Of a DNA stretch of 15,577 bases, positions 15,501 to 15,577 are shown one piece after another. Origin of the DNA: an uncultured Kiritimatiellota bacterium (GTDB lineage: Bacteria > Verrucomicrobiota > Kiritimatiellia > RFP12 > UBA1067); the NCBI GenBank assembly GCA_934654805.1, contig CAKUGW010000073.1:1-15577 (forward strand). Reading direction: 5' to 3'. The notes beneath the pieces are model-generated. The model was not told the DNA's origin, searched no databases, and saw nothing but the letters and a program-made list of their open reading frames with translations. Each line of letters begins with the position of its first letter. The stretch's first letter is position 1. The translations under genes were made by a program, and so were the position numbers.

Positions 15501-15577
15501 GCCGTTGCCATCGCCATAGACCTTGTCGTTTCCGTAGCGCCAGATCAGTGCGCCGCCGCCGCCGCCACCACCACCGC
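12567..15577 (-). CDS. Pmp-like beta-helix surface/secreted protein, 5' end cut by window edge
   Basis: The frame is open from the window edge (first full codon at 15575) to TAG at 12567, about 1,002 residues, so the true start lies outside. The ATG at 15176 falls inside a domain and is not the start. Visible order: a Gly-rich stretch of about 90 residues with an acidic Asp/Gly run; a linker; an InlB/Listeria-Bacteroides-type repeat ending LRLYANWE; a first parallel beta-helix block with repeated GGAI/GGAV and FxxN motifs (residues 180-350 counted from 15176); a middle region (350-570) with no clear repeats; a second such block (570-750); and a C-terminal domain ending GFYRVFVRE. Paired GGA(I/V/L) and FxxN motifs are the hallmark of Chlamydia polymorphic membrane proteins. 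No autotransporter barrel, LPXTG or PEP-CTERM anchor is visible at the C-terminus. An adhesin or surface role is likely but not shown. Confidence 0.85.
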   Translation of the reverse strand, partial: GGGGGGGGALIWRYGNDKVYGDGNGGAGGGAGKGYDSDDGDDGDGGDGTRSGGEDTKGDLIYGGTGGGGGAGGAVGGDGKIYLSERADVPYGNPEPDFVETHEFLRRTILVDFAGGESQGAASATVSAYLYLTMPEVPIPDRVGHIFRGYFTGANGTGQRVYTDTGDPLDTIWRHDGANLRLYANWEKLDPPPDPLVVTRLDDAPFDPHSSNITFRAAVTWAMMLPTLAAPDGTKSKVVFADSLLAGKSSVEVALTAGVIRVGANRFTDHPLVLRGPGWATCGIVISGAKNGDRLLDVGAGNAVELEGYTLRGGTSAEDGGALWMRGGTLKARGCNFLGNAASGSGGAIHAGETDFVRLENCRFEDNATSAKSGGGGAVCGGRKLVVDNCSFWANSGAYGGAIRSGASTLVVNSSFFRNAAWQTGGGVYSGGASDHVTLVNCTFEANIANGHENADANFDGGGGLYVQGGGRTRLDLVNSFFVGNRPDTKAFPDVQFGARVATLNVYASLFGVAHTQIVARLDRNVRLGKAERAFFEVGERDMAYRQTVKGGIVHDYLRTVDTDGDVGYAVYRDAAWENVALAPAWGAAKSAIRGDAARATVLLLNDISPRDLGLSCRKSQCGSYWYVHDRPEDGTVVTKIEDASDAYDGALTLREIVRGIADREDLWGVNRRDGVYTVTFDERLRGQTFRLAEAGHLDIHGATNGVAIVVDGGDRNITIDGDGRHRAFAVRPGSSLTLKNLTFVNCVGMAEGATFVTGCDGGAVLNLGALTVSNCTFRACAGGSSPARPIGFGGAICNGSGTSRATLAVRETTFADCRAARGGAVYGYGGSDATFVGCTFTGNRAGSSVSTFVALGGAIGLARDGTLAYSGCAFDDNAIRIDGCDIPEDVRAVNDAIRTIRYADGAVAVSLNALALPDVGSLVLDTVTAATMPDGSAAVTMRPTGVRPGLWYGLGYAADLARPFAVDAATWVRAGADGTLPAPLRAPKGREKGFYRVFVRE

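Noticed and set aside
15179..15517. 112-residue Ala/Thr/Arg-rich frame on the minus strand
   Set aside because: It is an out-of-frame reading of the Gly-rich head of the surface-protein gene, whose own frame is open to the window edge.

Overview
This is a high-GC window in which every supportable gene lies on the minus strand, so the reading order runs from high to low coordinates. The organism is probably a member of the PVC superphylum, most likely a Verrucomicrobiota or Kiritimatiellota-type bacterium. That placement is an inference. It rests on a Chlamydia Pmp-like repeat protein carrying paired GGA(I/V) and FxxN motifs, an AroD-AroE fusion like that of Chlamydia, high GC with strong codon bias, and many short palindromic intergenic repeats. 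There is no rRNA or tRNA gene to settle it.

Layout in transcription order. (1) 15577-12567 holds a large surface or secreted protein cut by the window edge: a Gly/Asp-rich stretch, one InlB/Listeria-Bacteroides-type repeat, two parallel beta-helix blocks and a C-terminal domain ending near FYRV. (2) 12477-12449 is a promoter with TATAAT. It leads into a tight run of seven genes: a 70-residue basic protein, prmA, buk, a triple fusion of chorismate synthase with an AroD-like and an AroE domain, deoC, purN and a PHP-domain phosphoesterase. Junctions are TAAATG, a 10-bp overlap, 55 bp, 29 bp, 7 bp and an ATGA overlap. (3) After a second TATAAT at 5717-5722 comes glgP. (4) The 151-bp glgP-proS gap is filled by five 9-bp tandem units and a large CACGGATT inverted repeat. 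(5) proS and a secreted glycerophosphodiester phosphodiesterase follow. (6) 1-318 has no gene and holds nine copies of a palindrome of the form GGGGNCTGTCCCC in two differently organised arrays.

Functionally the central run mixes translation (prmA, the small basic protein), acyl-phosphate metabolism (buk), the shikimate pathway (AroC-D-E), deoxyribose-phosphate breakdown (deoC), purine synthesis (purN) and nucleotide or RNA-end processing (PHP protein). It looks like a housekeeping run rather than a single pathway.

The most interesting items are the AroC-AroD-AroE fusion, whose AroD part appears to lack a central segment including a catalytic Glu; a TATAAT six bases from the purN ATG, suggesting a leaderless mRNA; and two unrelated families of intergenic repeats. 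I found no defence system, prophage, insertion sequence or CRISPR array.
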